From: Laccaria trichodermophora
Lineage: Eukaryota > Basidiomycota > Agaricomycetes > Agaricales > Hydnangiaceae
Direction of reading: 5' to 3'
NCBI GenBank assembly: GCA_018417955.1
Contig: JACTVC010000005.1
Span: 1,922,001 to 1,986,000 of the forward strand
Length of the DNA: 64,000 nt
This document shows positions 22,831-33,483 of this stretch, piece by piece. Position 1 is the first letter of the stretch. Every line of letters begins with the position of its first letter. The notes beneath the pieces are model-generated. The model made no database searches. It was not told where the DNA came from and saw only the letters and a list, made by a program, of their open reading frames with translations. Made by a program: the position numbers and the translations under genes.

Positions 22831-25800
22831 AAGCAAGCGGAGGCCACTTTCTATCATATAACCCAGGCTTAAGCCTAGAGACCCAAATCTATAACACTGA
22901 GATTTTTATGAAAGGCATTTCAATACATGAGCCTAAGCCTTTCAATCATTAAATTGCCTGGGATTTCTGATAAAATATGAGAAATTCTCTATGGGCATTT
23001 CATAAGTCTGTCAAGCCATCTCAATGGCGGTTTTTCAATAGATACCTTGTACCTTTCATTGGAATTTTTCATTGATACCTTAGAATATTTCATTGCGATT
23101 TTTCAAATGTATTCCTGGGCATTTCAGTATGATTTTTCAAATGTATCCCTTGATATTTCATTGCGATTTTTTAAATGTATCCCTGGATATTTCACTGCTA
23201 TTTTTCAAATGTATCCCTGGGCATTTCATTGCTATTTTTCAAATGTATCCTTGGGCATTTCATTGTGGTTTTTTAAATGTATCCCTTGATATTTCATTGC
23301 GATTTTTCAAATGTATTCCTGGGCATTTCAGTATGATTTTTCAAATGTATCCCTTGATATTTCATTGCGATTTTTTAAATGTATCCCTGGATATTTCACT
23401 GCTATTTTTCAAATGTATTCCTGGGCATTTCATTGCTATTTTTCAAATGTATCCCTGGGCATTTCATTGCTATTTTTCAAATGTATCCTTGGGCATTTCA
23501 TTGTGGTTTTTTAAATGTATCCCTTGATATTTCATTGCGATTTTTCAAATGTATCCTTGGGCATTTCATTATGAATTTTCAAATGTATCCCTGGATATTT
23601 CACTGCTATTTTTCAAATGTATCCTTGGGCATTTCATTGCAGTTTTTTAAATGTATCCCTTGATATTTCATTGCGATTTTTCAAATGTATCCCTGGGCAT
23701 TTCATTGCTTTTTTTCAAATCTATCCTTGGGCATTTCATTGTGATTTTTCAAATGTAACCCCAGATATTTCATTGCAATTTTTCAAATCTATCCTTGGAT
23801 ATTTTATTGCAATTTTTCAAATGTAACCCTGGATATTTCATTGTGATTTTTCAAATGTAGCTCTGGGTATTTCACCATTCTAAAAATAGCCAGGAAATGA
23901 GAGCTAAAAATAGGAATGGTGTATTGGATGTCAGGTACTGCTTTCAGGGTCTACAGTATATATAAAAAAGAGGAAATATGATTGGATATGACCAAAAAGT
24001 GGAGAAATCAAGATAAGAATGACAATACAACTAGGGGTCCATGCAATGGGTTTTTGGTGGAGTGGTCACATGACCAATTTCCTAAAATGGTCAAAATCCA
24101 AAGTTGTAGCCCTGCTTTGTAGCTTCCAGAATCTGTTTGAATTATGTTCTAAAGTTTACCTGTGGAGATATGAGGTAAAAGATTTTTCTCACCACTGCGT
24201 TTTTTTTTGTTTTTTGCATTTTTCTCCATGAAAACATCAGCAAACAACATGATTTCAACACATTTAGAAAACTAATAGATGGGGCTACAATAGTTGTATT
24301 GTGGGAAAATTGACCCCAAAAGGAAGGTATATAACCTAAATGGGAAATTAACTCTGACTGACTACAAAATGTACTAATGGACTAGAAAACATAACAAAAG
24401 ACTACAAAAGTCAGACATAGACTACAAAATTTATTGATGTCTGCCTTTTTCACTACAAAAGTTTGTAATGTCCACTTTTTGAGACTACAAAAGTTTGTAG
24501 TGTCCGCTTTTTTCACTAAAAGTTTGTAATGTCTGCTTTTTGAGACTACAAAAGTGTGTAGTGTCTGCTTTTTTCACTACAAAAGTTTGTAATGTCTGCT
24601 TTTTGAGACTACAAAAGTGTGTAGTGTCTGCTTTTTTCACTACAAAAGTTTATACTGTCCATTGAGACTACAAAAGTTTGTAATGTCCGCTTTTTTCACT
24701 ACAAAAGTTTGTAGTCTGCTTTTCTGACATTGAGTTTGTTTGAAGTGTTCTTGACTATGTAAAGGACCATGGGGACATGGTTGAAGGACTGAGTTCAGTT
24801 GACTGTTTGCCATTGTTGCATGTACACATTTGCTATCATGTACTGTCTTTTCACATCAGTGGCTACTGTTCTCTTCACATGTTGTTCTTTGAAGTGTATT
24901 CACCAAATGTTAGATTGTATTGTATCTGAATCCTGAATGAATATCATAGACAGCCTTTGATCATTCACTGGTGGTACTGTCAAAACAATTTGCAGGCAAG
25001 ACTGGCTAGGGTGAATGACTGAACAGTCATACTAGCTCATGCTTTAGGAAGACTGAAAAAACACTAATGACACTTATTGAACCTAGGCAGATGTAAGGCA
25101 GTGGCTCAAAGTCTGAAGGTAAAAGATAGGATAGCCACTTCCTATCTGAAGAGAAATTACAGTCTCCACTAATGTCATAGACATGACATGACAGCAAATG
25201 TGTACATGCGACAATGGCAAAAAGTCAACTGAACTCAGTCCTTCAACCATGTGCCCATGGTCCTTTACATAGTCAAGAACACTTCAAACAAACTCAATGT
25301 CAGAAAAGCAGACTACAAACTTTTGTAGTGAAAAAAGCGGACATTACAAACTTTTGTAGTCAAAAAAGCGGACATTACAAACTTTTGTAGTCTCAATAGA
25401 CAGTACAAACTTTTGTAGTGAAAAAAGAAGACACTACACACTTTTGTAGTCTCAAAAAGCAGACATTACAAACTTTTGTAGTGAAAAAGGCAGACACTAC
25501 ACACTTTTGTAGTCTCAAAAAGCAGACATTACAAACTTTTAGTGAAAAAAGCGGACACTACAAACTTTTGTAGTCTCAAAAAGTGGACATTACAAACTTT
25601 TGTAGTGAAAAAGGCAGACATCAGTAAATTTTGTAGTCTATGTCTGACTTTTGTAGTCTTTTGTTATGTTTTCTAGTCCATTAGTACATTTTGTAGTCAG
25701 TCAGAGTTAATTTCCCATTTAGGTTATATACCTTCCTTTTGGGGTCAATTTTCCCACAATACAACTATTGTAGCCCCATCTATTAGTTTTCTAAATGTGT

Positions 25801-27055
25801 TGAAATCATGTTGTTTGCTGATGTTTTCATGGAGAAAAATGCAAAAAACAAAAAAAAACGCAGTGGTGAGAAAAATCTTTTACCTCATATCTCCACAGGT
25901 AAACTTTAGAACATAATTCAAACAGATTCTGGAAGCTACAAAGCAGGGCTACAACTTTGGATTTTGACCATTTTAGGAAATTGGTCATGTGACCACTCCA
26001 CCAAAAACCCATTGCATGGACCCCTAGTTGTATTGTCATTCTTATCTTGATTTCTCCACTTTTTGGTCATATCCAATCATATTTCCTCTTTTTTATATAT
26101 ACTGTAGACCCTGAAAGCAGTACCTGACATCCAATACACCATTCCTATTTTTAGCTCTCATTTCCTGGCTATTTTTAGAATGGTGAAATACCCAGAGCTA
26201 CATTTGAAAAATCACAATGAAATATCCAGGGTTACATTTGAAAAATTGCAATAAAATATCCAAGGATAGATTTGAAAAATTGCAATGAAATATCTGGGGT
26301 TACATTTGAAAAATCACAATGAAATGCCCAAGGATAGATTTGAAAAAAAACAATGAAATGCCCAGGGATACATTTGAAAAATCGCAATGAAATATCAAGG
26401 GATACATTTAAAAAACCACAATGAAATGCCCAAGGATACATTTGAAAAATAGCAATGAAATGCCCAGGGATACATTTGAAAAATAGCAGTGAAATATCCA
26501 GGGATACATTTAAAAAATCGCAATGAAATATCAAGGGATACATTTGAAAAATCATACTGAAATGCCCAGGAATACATTTGAAAAATCGCAATGAAATATC
26601 AAGGGATACATTTAAAAAACCACAATGAAATGCCCAAGGATACATTTGAAAAATAGCAATGAAATGCCCAGGGATACATTTGAAAAATAGCAGTGAAATA
26701 TCCAGGGATACATTTAAAAAATCGCAATGAAATATCAAGGGATACATTTGAAAAATCATACTGAAATGCCCAGGAATACATTTGAAAAATCGCAATGAAA
26801 TATTCTAAGGTATCAATGAAAAATTCCAATGAAAGGTACAAGGTATCTATTGAAAAACCGCCATTGAGATGGCTTGACAGACTTATGAAATGCCCATAGA
26901 GAATTTCTCATATTTTATCAGAAATCCCAGGCAATTTAATGATTGAAAGGCTTAGGCTCATGTATTGAAATGCCTTTCATAAAAATCTCAGTGTTATAGA
27001 TTTGGGTCTCTAGGCTTAAGCCTGGGTTATATGATAAAAGTGGTAGCCACCAGTC
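22831..27055. mobile_element. Giant foldback element 3 (4.2 kb)
   Basis: The right end reversed reads ACTGGTGGCTACCACTTTTA, as in the other elements. The left end is degraded (GGAGGCCACTTTCTATCATA) and no convincing 8-bp duplication was found. The arms mirror closely: the 70-codon open stretch at 24019-24231 is repeated exactly on the other strand at 25827-26039. The outer arrays (about 23040-23870 and 26190-26840) have a 34-bp unit with TTTCATTGCGATTTTTCAAA; the left array is 170 bp longer, exactly five units. ACTACAAA arrays lie at about 24370-24720 and 25290-25690. The spacer around 24800-25200 is partly palindromic. No protein gene. Confidence 0.82.
23040..23870. repeat. 34-bp TTTCATTGCGATTTTTCAAA array (foldback 3, left arm)
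   Basis: About two dozen tandem units alternating TTTCATTGC and TTTTTCAAATGTATCC. A higher-order block of about 205 bp is duplicated (23090-23290 and 23300-23530). The 34-bp unit gives the same period in each reading frame shift, so the long open frames here are by-products. Confidence 0.9.
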
Positions 27056-27360
27056 CAGAGGCAGAATGACGACGTACCCTCATTATGGAACAGGAGGTCA
27101 GCAATATTGAAAATGATGAAAGCGAAGACGTCCAAACCTGAGCGCAACACGCGGAATAAGTCTACATACACAGCTGCAAGGATACCTTGCCAAACGTCAT
27201 ACGAAATTAAGCGTCCTGCTCTATCCACGCTGACGAAGACACGTCTCTGGCAGGCGAACGTTACTACAACGCCTGGAGGTAGTGATACTGTGTCATGCTC
27301 ACGCCACAGCTTGTAAAGCGGACATAATGGACACCGAACGCGTATTCGTGACAACCACAA
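27056..27360 (-). CDS. Unrecognised fragment, possible membrane-protein remnant
   Basis: A minus-strand open stretch whose C-terminal half is hydrophobic (YDVWQGILAAVYVDLFRVL, then FAFIIFNIADLLF), suggesting one or two membrane segments. It is cut off by the right end of foldback element 3, and no continuation was found on the other side at 22830. Plus-strand frames between 27282 and 27989 are also open, so the coding strand is not certain. Confidence 0.25.
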
Positions 27361-27989
27361 GAGGGACCTCAGAAGCAGAGACGTTGCCTGCAGATTTGGG
27401 TATCGAAATGACAGGAGTTATACGCCTATCGAATAACACCAATACCGCGACCGACGTCTCGATTGATACACACGACAAAGACAGAGGGATAGCAAGGGAG
27501 AGCATTTCGGATGGTAGCGTATCGTTGACTACTACGTGGAGCGACGGTCAAGGTACATATCCATCCTCTCAAGGTCCTAATCGTGTGCTCACTGTTATGT
27601 ACAGCGTTAAGAGGGAGAGCTACACATCATGGAGCAGACCCTGAGCGGCTAAACATCAGCGTGAAATCAAACTTCATATACCCAACTACATCCGATACTG
27701 CCTCTCATTCGCATGCAAACTCCCCTGTTCCAGAGAGATTTGCGTCCGTTAACGCGTTGAGGTTGCTTCCGCAGATATCGACGAGCTGGGCTCATTTTTA
27801 CCAGTGGTCCTCATCTATTGGAGCTGTCGACTCCGAAACGAACGACAACCCAGGCCAAGATGCAATCGCAGATCCGACGACCAACACCAACCCCTCCTTC
27901 AACTCCTCGTCAAATGGCTTTTACAACTGCAATGAAATTACAGTGAAGTCATTATGCGAAGCCGCGCGTCTGTTGCCCAGGCAGATTTC

Positions 27990-28738
27990 ACTAGTGGCTA
28001 CCACCATTTATGATTAATCTATGACAACTGTCCAAGAGCCATTGTGTATAATGTCACAGGTTTTATGAAAGGCATTTCATTAGCATAGCCCATCTATTTC
28101 ATTCATTTTATCAGTAGAATTTCTCATAAAATATAGGCAAGGATAATGAGATATTCCAAGGAGATCTTTAATTGGATATTTCATTAGGCTCCTTGGCTTT
28201 TTCATTACCATTTCATAGATTTTTCATCAGGATGCTTCATTGAGCTTCTTGGCGCTTTCATTAGATTTTTCATTACACTAGTGGTTGATATTTCATTGGA
28301 ATATTTCATTCGGCTTTCATTACCATTTCTTATATTTTTCATTAGGATATTTCATTCTGCCCTCTGGCAATTTCATTACCATTTCTTACATTTTTCATTA
28401 GGATATTTCATTCTGCCCTCTGGCAATTTCATTACCATTTCTTATATTTTTCATTAGGATATTTCATTCTGCCCTCTGGAAATTTCATTACCATTTCTTA
28501 CATTTTTCATTAGGATATTTCATTCGGCTTTCATTACCATTTCTTATATTTTTCATTAGGATATTTCATTCTGCCCTCTGACAATTTCATTACCATTTCT
28601 TACATTTTTCATTAGGATATCTCATTACGCTCTCTAGCTCTTTCATTACCATTTCTTAAAATTTCATTAAGATATTTCATTCAGCCCATTGACTCCTTCA
28701 TTACCATTTCTTGGATTTTTCATTATTATATTCGCTCT
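27990..28738. mobile_element. Half of a foldback element (one arm only)
   Basis: Begins with the family end ACTAGTGGCTACCACC and continues with a GAAAGGCATTTCATTA subterminal block, then an array of 56-bp units containing three TTTCAT motifs (about 28280-28735). No core, no ACTACAAA array and no second arm follow. The eight bases before it are CAGATTTC; no matching duplication was found at the other side. Confidence 0.65.
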
Positions 28739-28978
28739 GGCAGTATTATGTAATCAATACTGAAGAATATATGATTGTGCTACACGACCGGCGCGAGTCG
28801 GAGTTCAACCTAGTACAGGGAGATATATCTATACTGTACTCTCAAGAGACTGAAGGCAAAGAAACAGGCCTAATCTGAACGAAGTCTATGGCCACAGCAT
28901 TAATGATTTGAAAAATGTGTCATGGTATTGAACTTACCTTTTCCCCTTGGGGGTTGCTTGACGACCATCCTCACGTCC

Positions 28979-30114
28979 TCATTTCTTTCCTTGAGGTTTA
29001 ATTGTCTTGTAAATCTCGTCTATTACCCATTGAACGTCATGGACAGCTGTCCATGCTCGGAAAGAAGGGACATCGGGTGTCAAGGCCCTGACCCACCAGG
29101 AAAGCGCTACAACGACAGTGTAAAGCCCAGCTGAACCTCCTTTATGAAGCACATGCCAGTCCTCATCGACTGGCGCCATGTAGTTGAACGTACCATCATC
29201 GGCCAGTCTCCATTTGGGTTGAATCGCGAACCACCAAGTCATAAATGACGAGCCATAGATGTCGGGATCGACTTCACACGGCACGTCTTTCTTCTTACTC
29301 TTGATCCATTCAGCAACCTCGTATGGACGCGAAGATACTGGTAGGTTCTATGGGACCATATTCAGTGAAAATTGCGGAATTAAGAACTCAGTACTTACAC
29401 CTGTCAGCGTATTTACAATCTCAAATTTGATGAGACTGGCAACGAGATCCTGCCACGCCGTCTCCTGTGAAATTCCGTGTAAGTAGTCCAGCATCCCGTT
29501 CTTGATCAGCCAAGCTGGCAACATGCTCTTATCATAGGCAGGAACTACAGATCAAGGTCCTAGCGTCAGTCTGTCCTCCGCAACCATTTCGTCGTCAACA
29601 TTAGGATCAACATCCATAGTACTTGCTTTCGTATCGGTTTCGTGACGGCTGACTGGAACAGAGGCAGAGTTGACAATGGGGGCCTGTGGATTGGGAGAGG
29701 ATGCATCAGGAACAGGAAAAGAGGCTGCATTGACAACAGGGGTCTCTGAAGAATGCAAGTCGAACACGGGGGCTGGCGGAGTGAAGGAGGAGACTGAAGC
29801 ACCATTGACGAAACCAGATGCAGATTCAACGTCGGGGGCCGCTGGAGTGGAAGCGGACTCAGGTGAAACATTTGCTTGGATGCAACTTAAATGTTGAGAG
29901 TCGATATCCGCCAATATGAGGGGTGGAGATGAGATTGAACCTGAATCAGGAACTAAGGAGACTTCGGGTGCTGACGGTGTAGCGAGTGATGGAGAAGCAG
30001 ATGGCAGCAACGAGGAGCCGTCAACCGCCGGCGATTGGTTGGCCGTGAGACCGCCTTCAATATGCTCCCCTTCCGCTTCACAACCGACAACCGACGTTGG
30101 TGTCGTCGACGTGG
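28979..30114 (-). pseudogene. Mushroom hypothetical protein, 3' part (split by Ty3 element)
   Basis: Reverse-strand gene. The exon entering from 30114 is Ser/Pro/Ala-rich, then reads VPAYDKSMLPAWL and QETAWQDLVASLIKFE to a donor at 29398. The last exon runs from 29347 to a TGA at 28979 and holds FMTWWFAIQPKWRLADDG and YTVVVALSWWVRALTPD. These blocks recur in many agaricomycete hypothetical proteins, as far as I recall; the function is unknown. A TGA at 29552-29554 interrupts the frame between the Pro-rich and conserved parts. The 5' part lies at 44134-45634, beyond the inserted retrotransposon. Confidence 0.6.
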
Positions 30115-30687
30115 TGTGAGGGGTCAGTATCCCTCTCTCTGGTTATTTCCCATTCAACGGTACTTCAGAATCTTCTTAGAGTCACACGGTCACCCATGTT
30201 CACATTTAGTCACGATAGTCACGATATAGTTACTCTGTAAATGTCACAAGAAAACTTTACTACTTACTACATCAACTCTTTTACTGCTTTTACGTCCGAG
30301 CATCGTACTCACGACTCGTCGTACGCAAGACTCATTAAAAGGAAAGATCCTCGTAAGAGGCAAAGGTCAGATCTTTGCAGAATAACTTGGGAGCTCGTGA
30401 CTCCTGTATACGCTGATAAATCTTCTTCTGCAGTCAGAAGAGATTTAGCTACAGTCTCTTACGGCTTTCCGAGGAGACAGAGAATTCTACGCTCGTGGCT
30501 ATCCAGGGCATTAGTAGATTCTCGCGTAGCTAAGTTCTGTACTGCTAGGTATCCATCTCGGAACAAGACTTTCGATCAGGTCCTCACAACAATATACTAC
30601 ACGTGAGATACAACGCTCGCTAGGATACGCTCGTCGTTGTCACTACTCCCGCTACTCGAGTGAACCCTCTCGTAACAGGGTAGCACA
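30115..30687 (+). repeat. 5' LTR
   Basis: TG...CA ends, 573 bp. It contains a 121-codon open stretch starting at an ATG (30241) that is ACG in the 3' LTR, so that start is not conserved even between the two LTRs. Confidence 0.95.
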
Positions 30688-30690
30688 AAG

Positions 30691-30708
30691 GTGGACACTG
30701 TGGGATCC
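30691..30708 (+). other. Putative primer-binding site
   Basis: TGGACACTGTGGGATCC lies four bases after the LTR. It starts with TGG, as expected for complementarity to a tRNA 3' CCA end; the tRNA was not identified. Confidence 0.45.
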
Positions 30709-33483
30709 AACGACGGCCTGGCTGGCGTCTCTGTGAACTCAGGAGAGGACAATCTAGTTAGATCAGCAGGCAAACCGGGAGCTACACGATCCAGGCGAGG
30801 AGCTCCTCCCTCCTCTCTTAGCTTACCTGTTCCTAGATCTTCGAGATCGGCCTCACCATCGAAACGATCAGTTATAGCCGATAACTCGGCCTCTAAGTCG
30901 TCCTCTAAGGCACGATTTCCTTCGGTTACCCCCGCCGTTCTCAAACCAGCTCTACGATCTACCGCTTCTACTCAAGCTTCCCAACTTCCAGATAAAACGA
31001 CTGGCGGAATTCCAAGTTCGAATAGAACCGTGACGTTTAGGCATCACTTATTCCAACCTGCGAGAAATCCTGTTAAACCGACGTTTCAACCTCGCATATC
31101 AGACGCTTCTTCAGACCCGATTCTAGCCTTCGATTTCAAATCCCCCACACCGGTTACTCCTACCTCGGATATTACTGCAACCGGCGAGATATTATCCTCT
31201 CCCCCTATCCAACCACAACTACCTCAACCTCTACCATTTCCTTCTTCCAAAACTTCCAAACCACCTTCGAAATTTCTCAACTCCAATCCTTCAAGCCCAT
31301 CGTCGTTCTCTACCATCTCCTCGAAAAGCGTACCAGCGCAAGAACCAGAAGATATGTCAACAACGGAAACGAGTGCGGTTCAGCAGTTCCGCCCTGGATA
31401 TGAAGGAGGATACGAGAATTCTCCTATGTTCAAGCTCATACAAGAATACCAAGAAGAGAGGGACGATGATTCCTCTACTCAGCAGAGGGCTACGAGTTTA
31501 TTTGCGAAGAAAACTCTAGCTATTAGAGATATCATATATTTAGATAGCGCAGATACTAATATTGCGTTGGTGGACAATCTATTGTCGGAGATAACGCAAG
31601 TGATTGGGGAGCTACAGATTTTTCTTGAACGAACTGCTGGGTTGATACCCGAGAGACGCTCCATCTTTAAAGTGGACCCTAAGGGCGCTTTTATGGAAGC
31701 CCTAAGCGGAGCGACGGATTTGCCAGAATTGCACGCAGCCTGGCGTGGTCTAAACAGAAGGATAGGTCTAGCACAGGACAATTTAGTCAAGTATGAAGCG
31801 CAATACCGTCAGCCATGCGAGGCCTCGAGTTTCGTAGTTCCGACTTCTCCAATTTCTACAGATCCAGAAATTTACGAAGCTATGTCGGATCTAGGGGACA
31901 TAGACTCGAGGATGAGATATCTTTATCAAAGCGTACCTCACTTACAAGAAGAAATACACTCTCCTAGAAGGTTAACGGACGGGTCGACTTGGAATGAAAT
32001 CATACCCCTTCCGGAAAATTTAGCGGAATTACATCACAACGAAACTATTGAAAATCAGCAGATCGTCTCTGGTCATAAAGGAAAAGAAAGAGAAACGGAC
32101 AGCGGTCTGCCAATGTCACCACATTCGTTAAACGTAGGCTACGGCACACCCTTTCGTTCGAGCTCCCAGTTCTTCATCAGACCAGACCGGCAGAAATTTC
32201 CTCTACCAGCGCCGACAGTAATGTCCAAACAAAGCGTTCTGGTAGGCTTGGGTTTACCGAACACACCGGCCTTTCAGAATATACACGATCCTCCCCCGAG
32301 GAGAACTATGTTACAACATAGGCAGTCTAACCCCTTCGAGCAAAATAGTCAAACGAACGTAAACGCAGGAGGGTCAACCAGCTCGGCCAATTACCTTCAC
32401 AACTCGGGTGCTAACCCTGACTACCGAAGTCACCCTAATCGTCCCAATCATGGGACAGGAGGAGGTGGTGGAGACAGCGGGGATCCCCCTGGAGGTAATG
32501 GAGGGAATGGATACCGAAATAACGATCCGTCTAATAATCAAGACGGAGACAGTAATGACTCGTCTTCTTCTAGAGCGAATAATCGACATAATTCCTTTCC
32601 TCGGAACAACGGTGGAGACGGCCCTCCAGGAGGCGGTCCACCCGGAGGAGGGGGAGGTGGCGATGGTAATCCGCCAGCGAGAGGAAACAATGGAAATCAC
32701 AGAAATGATAGCCAAAATCAAGGCGTCATATCTTATGGGGAAACGAGAGCTACAATCAGAAATGATCTCAAGCAAGAACAGCTACCCGTATGGGACGGTA
32801 ACAAGAATACAGCTATTGAGTATTTCTGGAAGATTCAACAACTGGCTGCTTTAGAAGGCGATATCCCGCAAGCTCTAGGTTTCTGGTTGTGGAAAAGTCT
32901 GAAAGAAAACTCTCGAATTTGGTGGTGGTTTTCGACCTTACCTTTTGCCGAGCAAGCGAAGATGAGGACTCACTATTTGTATTACCTCAAAGGAATTAAG
33001 GATCATTATTTGGGACGAACGTGGCAAATCAGTATGAATTCCAAATATGAGAGTCAGTCCTTCCGGCAGGAGGAGTTCGAACGCGAATCACCGCCTGCGT
33101 TCATCACGCGTCGCATTATGTACACTAGAATGCTCGCCGCCTCGGATGACGGCGGTCCAACTGAGGTCTATCTTGTGATGCAGAAGGCACCCATATCTTG
33201 GGGACCCATCCTGAATATTGAGACAATAAGGAGTACGTCTCTCCTGTATTCCAGAGCTACAGACCACGAATACGCCCTAATTCACGCGGCAAAATACGAA
33301 GCTTCTAATATCCTCACTTCCGATAACTTGCTGCCCACATTAAAACGATTAGGGATTAACATGGATCGAAACCGACCTTACGACCGAGCAGCAAAATTGG
33401 TCAGTTCCTCCGAAGCAAAAGAAGGAGGAGAGGTCATACACGAGGCATTCCTAGGACAACTGAGTAGAGAGGAATGCGAATGA
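30691..33483 (+). CDS. gag: Gag polyprotein (open frame; first ATG at 31354)
   Basis: 930 codons are open from just inside the LTR, but the first ATG is at 31354 (709 residues). The upstream 221 codons look coding (Ser/Pro-rich, basic), so initiation may be non-AUG or rely on splicing. Residues ~570-690 are Gly/Asn-rich low complexity. The capsid-like region follows (YFWKIQQLAALEGDIPQALG, FWLWKSLKENSRIWWWF), as in Ty3 Gag, which assembles the virus-like particle. A TGA ends it at 33481-33483, but the next frame continues in phase into the zinc knuckle and Pol. The knuckle is therefore separated from Gag by a single stop. Confidence 0.85.
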   Translation: MDTVGSNDGLAGVSVNSGEDNLVRSAGKPGATRSRRGAPPSSLSLPVPRSSRSASPSKRSVIADNSASKSSSKARFPSVTPAVLKPALRSTASTQASQLPDKTTGGIPSSNRTVTFRHHLFQPARNPVKPTFQPRISDASSDPILAFDFKSPTPVTPTSDITATGEILSSPPIQPQLPQPLPFPSSKTSKPPSKFLNSNPSSPSSFSTISSKSVPAQEPEDMSTTETSAVQQFRPGYEGGYENSPMFKLIQEYQEERDDDSSTQQRATSLFAKKTLAIRDIIYLDSADTNIALVDNLLSEITQVIGELQIFLERTAGLIPERRSIFKVDPKGAFMEALSGATDLPELHAAWRGLNRRIGLAQDNLVKYEAQYRQPCEASSFVVPTSPISTDPEIYEAMSDLGDIDSRMRYLYQSVPHLQEEIHSPRRLTDGSTWNEIIPLPENLAELHHNETIENQQIVSGHKGKERETDSGLPMSPHSLNVGYGTPFRSSSQFFIRPDRQKFPLPAPTVMSKQSVLVGLGLPNTPAFQNIHDPPPRRTMLQHRQSNPFEQNSQTNVNAGGSTSSANYLHNSGANPDYRSHPNRPNHGTGGGGGDSGDPPGGNGGNGYRNNDPSNNQDGDSNDSSSSRANNRHNSFPRNNGGDGPPGGGPPGGGGGGDGNPPARGNNGNHRNDSQNQGVISYGETRATIRNDLKQEQLPVWDGNKNTAIEYFWKIQQLAALEGDIPQALGFWLWKSLKENSRIWWWFSTLPFAEQAKMRTHYLYYLKGIKDHYLGRTWQISMNSKYESQSFRQEEFERESPPAFITRRIMYTRMLAASDDGGPTEVYLVMQKAPISWGPILNIETIRSTSLLYSRATDHEYALIHAAKYEASNILTSDNLLPTLKRLGINMDRNRPYDRAAKLVSSSEAKEGGEVIHEAFLGQLSREECE

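Noticed and set aside
23040..26840. Long open frames of FFKCIPGHFIAIFQMYPWAF type, like a repeat protein
   Set aside because: A 34-bp unit cycles through frames, so several phases stay open at once; product of the ATTTCAT array.
30241..30606. 121-codon frame inside the LTR as a retroviral-type accessory gene
   Set aside because: Its ATG is ACG in the 3' LTR and there is no recognisable motif; kept only as a possible leader in the Gag start question.
32374..32854. Extra frames of 133-148 codons inside gag
   Set aside because: Shadow frames of the Gly/Asn-rich low-complexity part of Gag.
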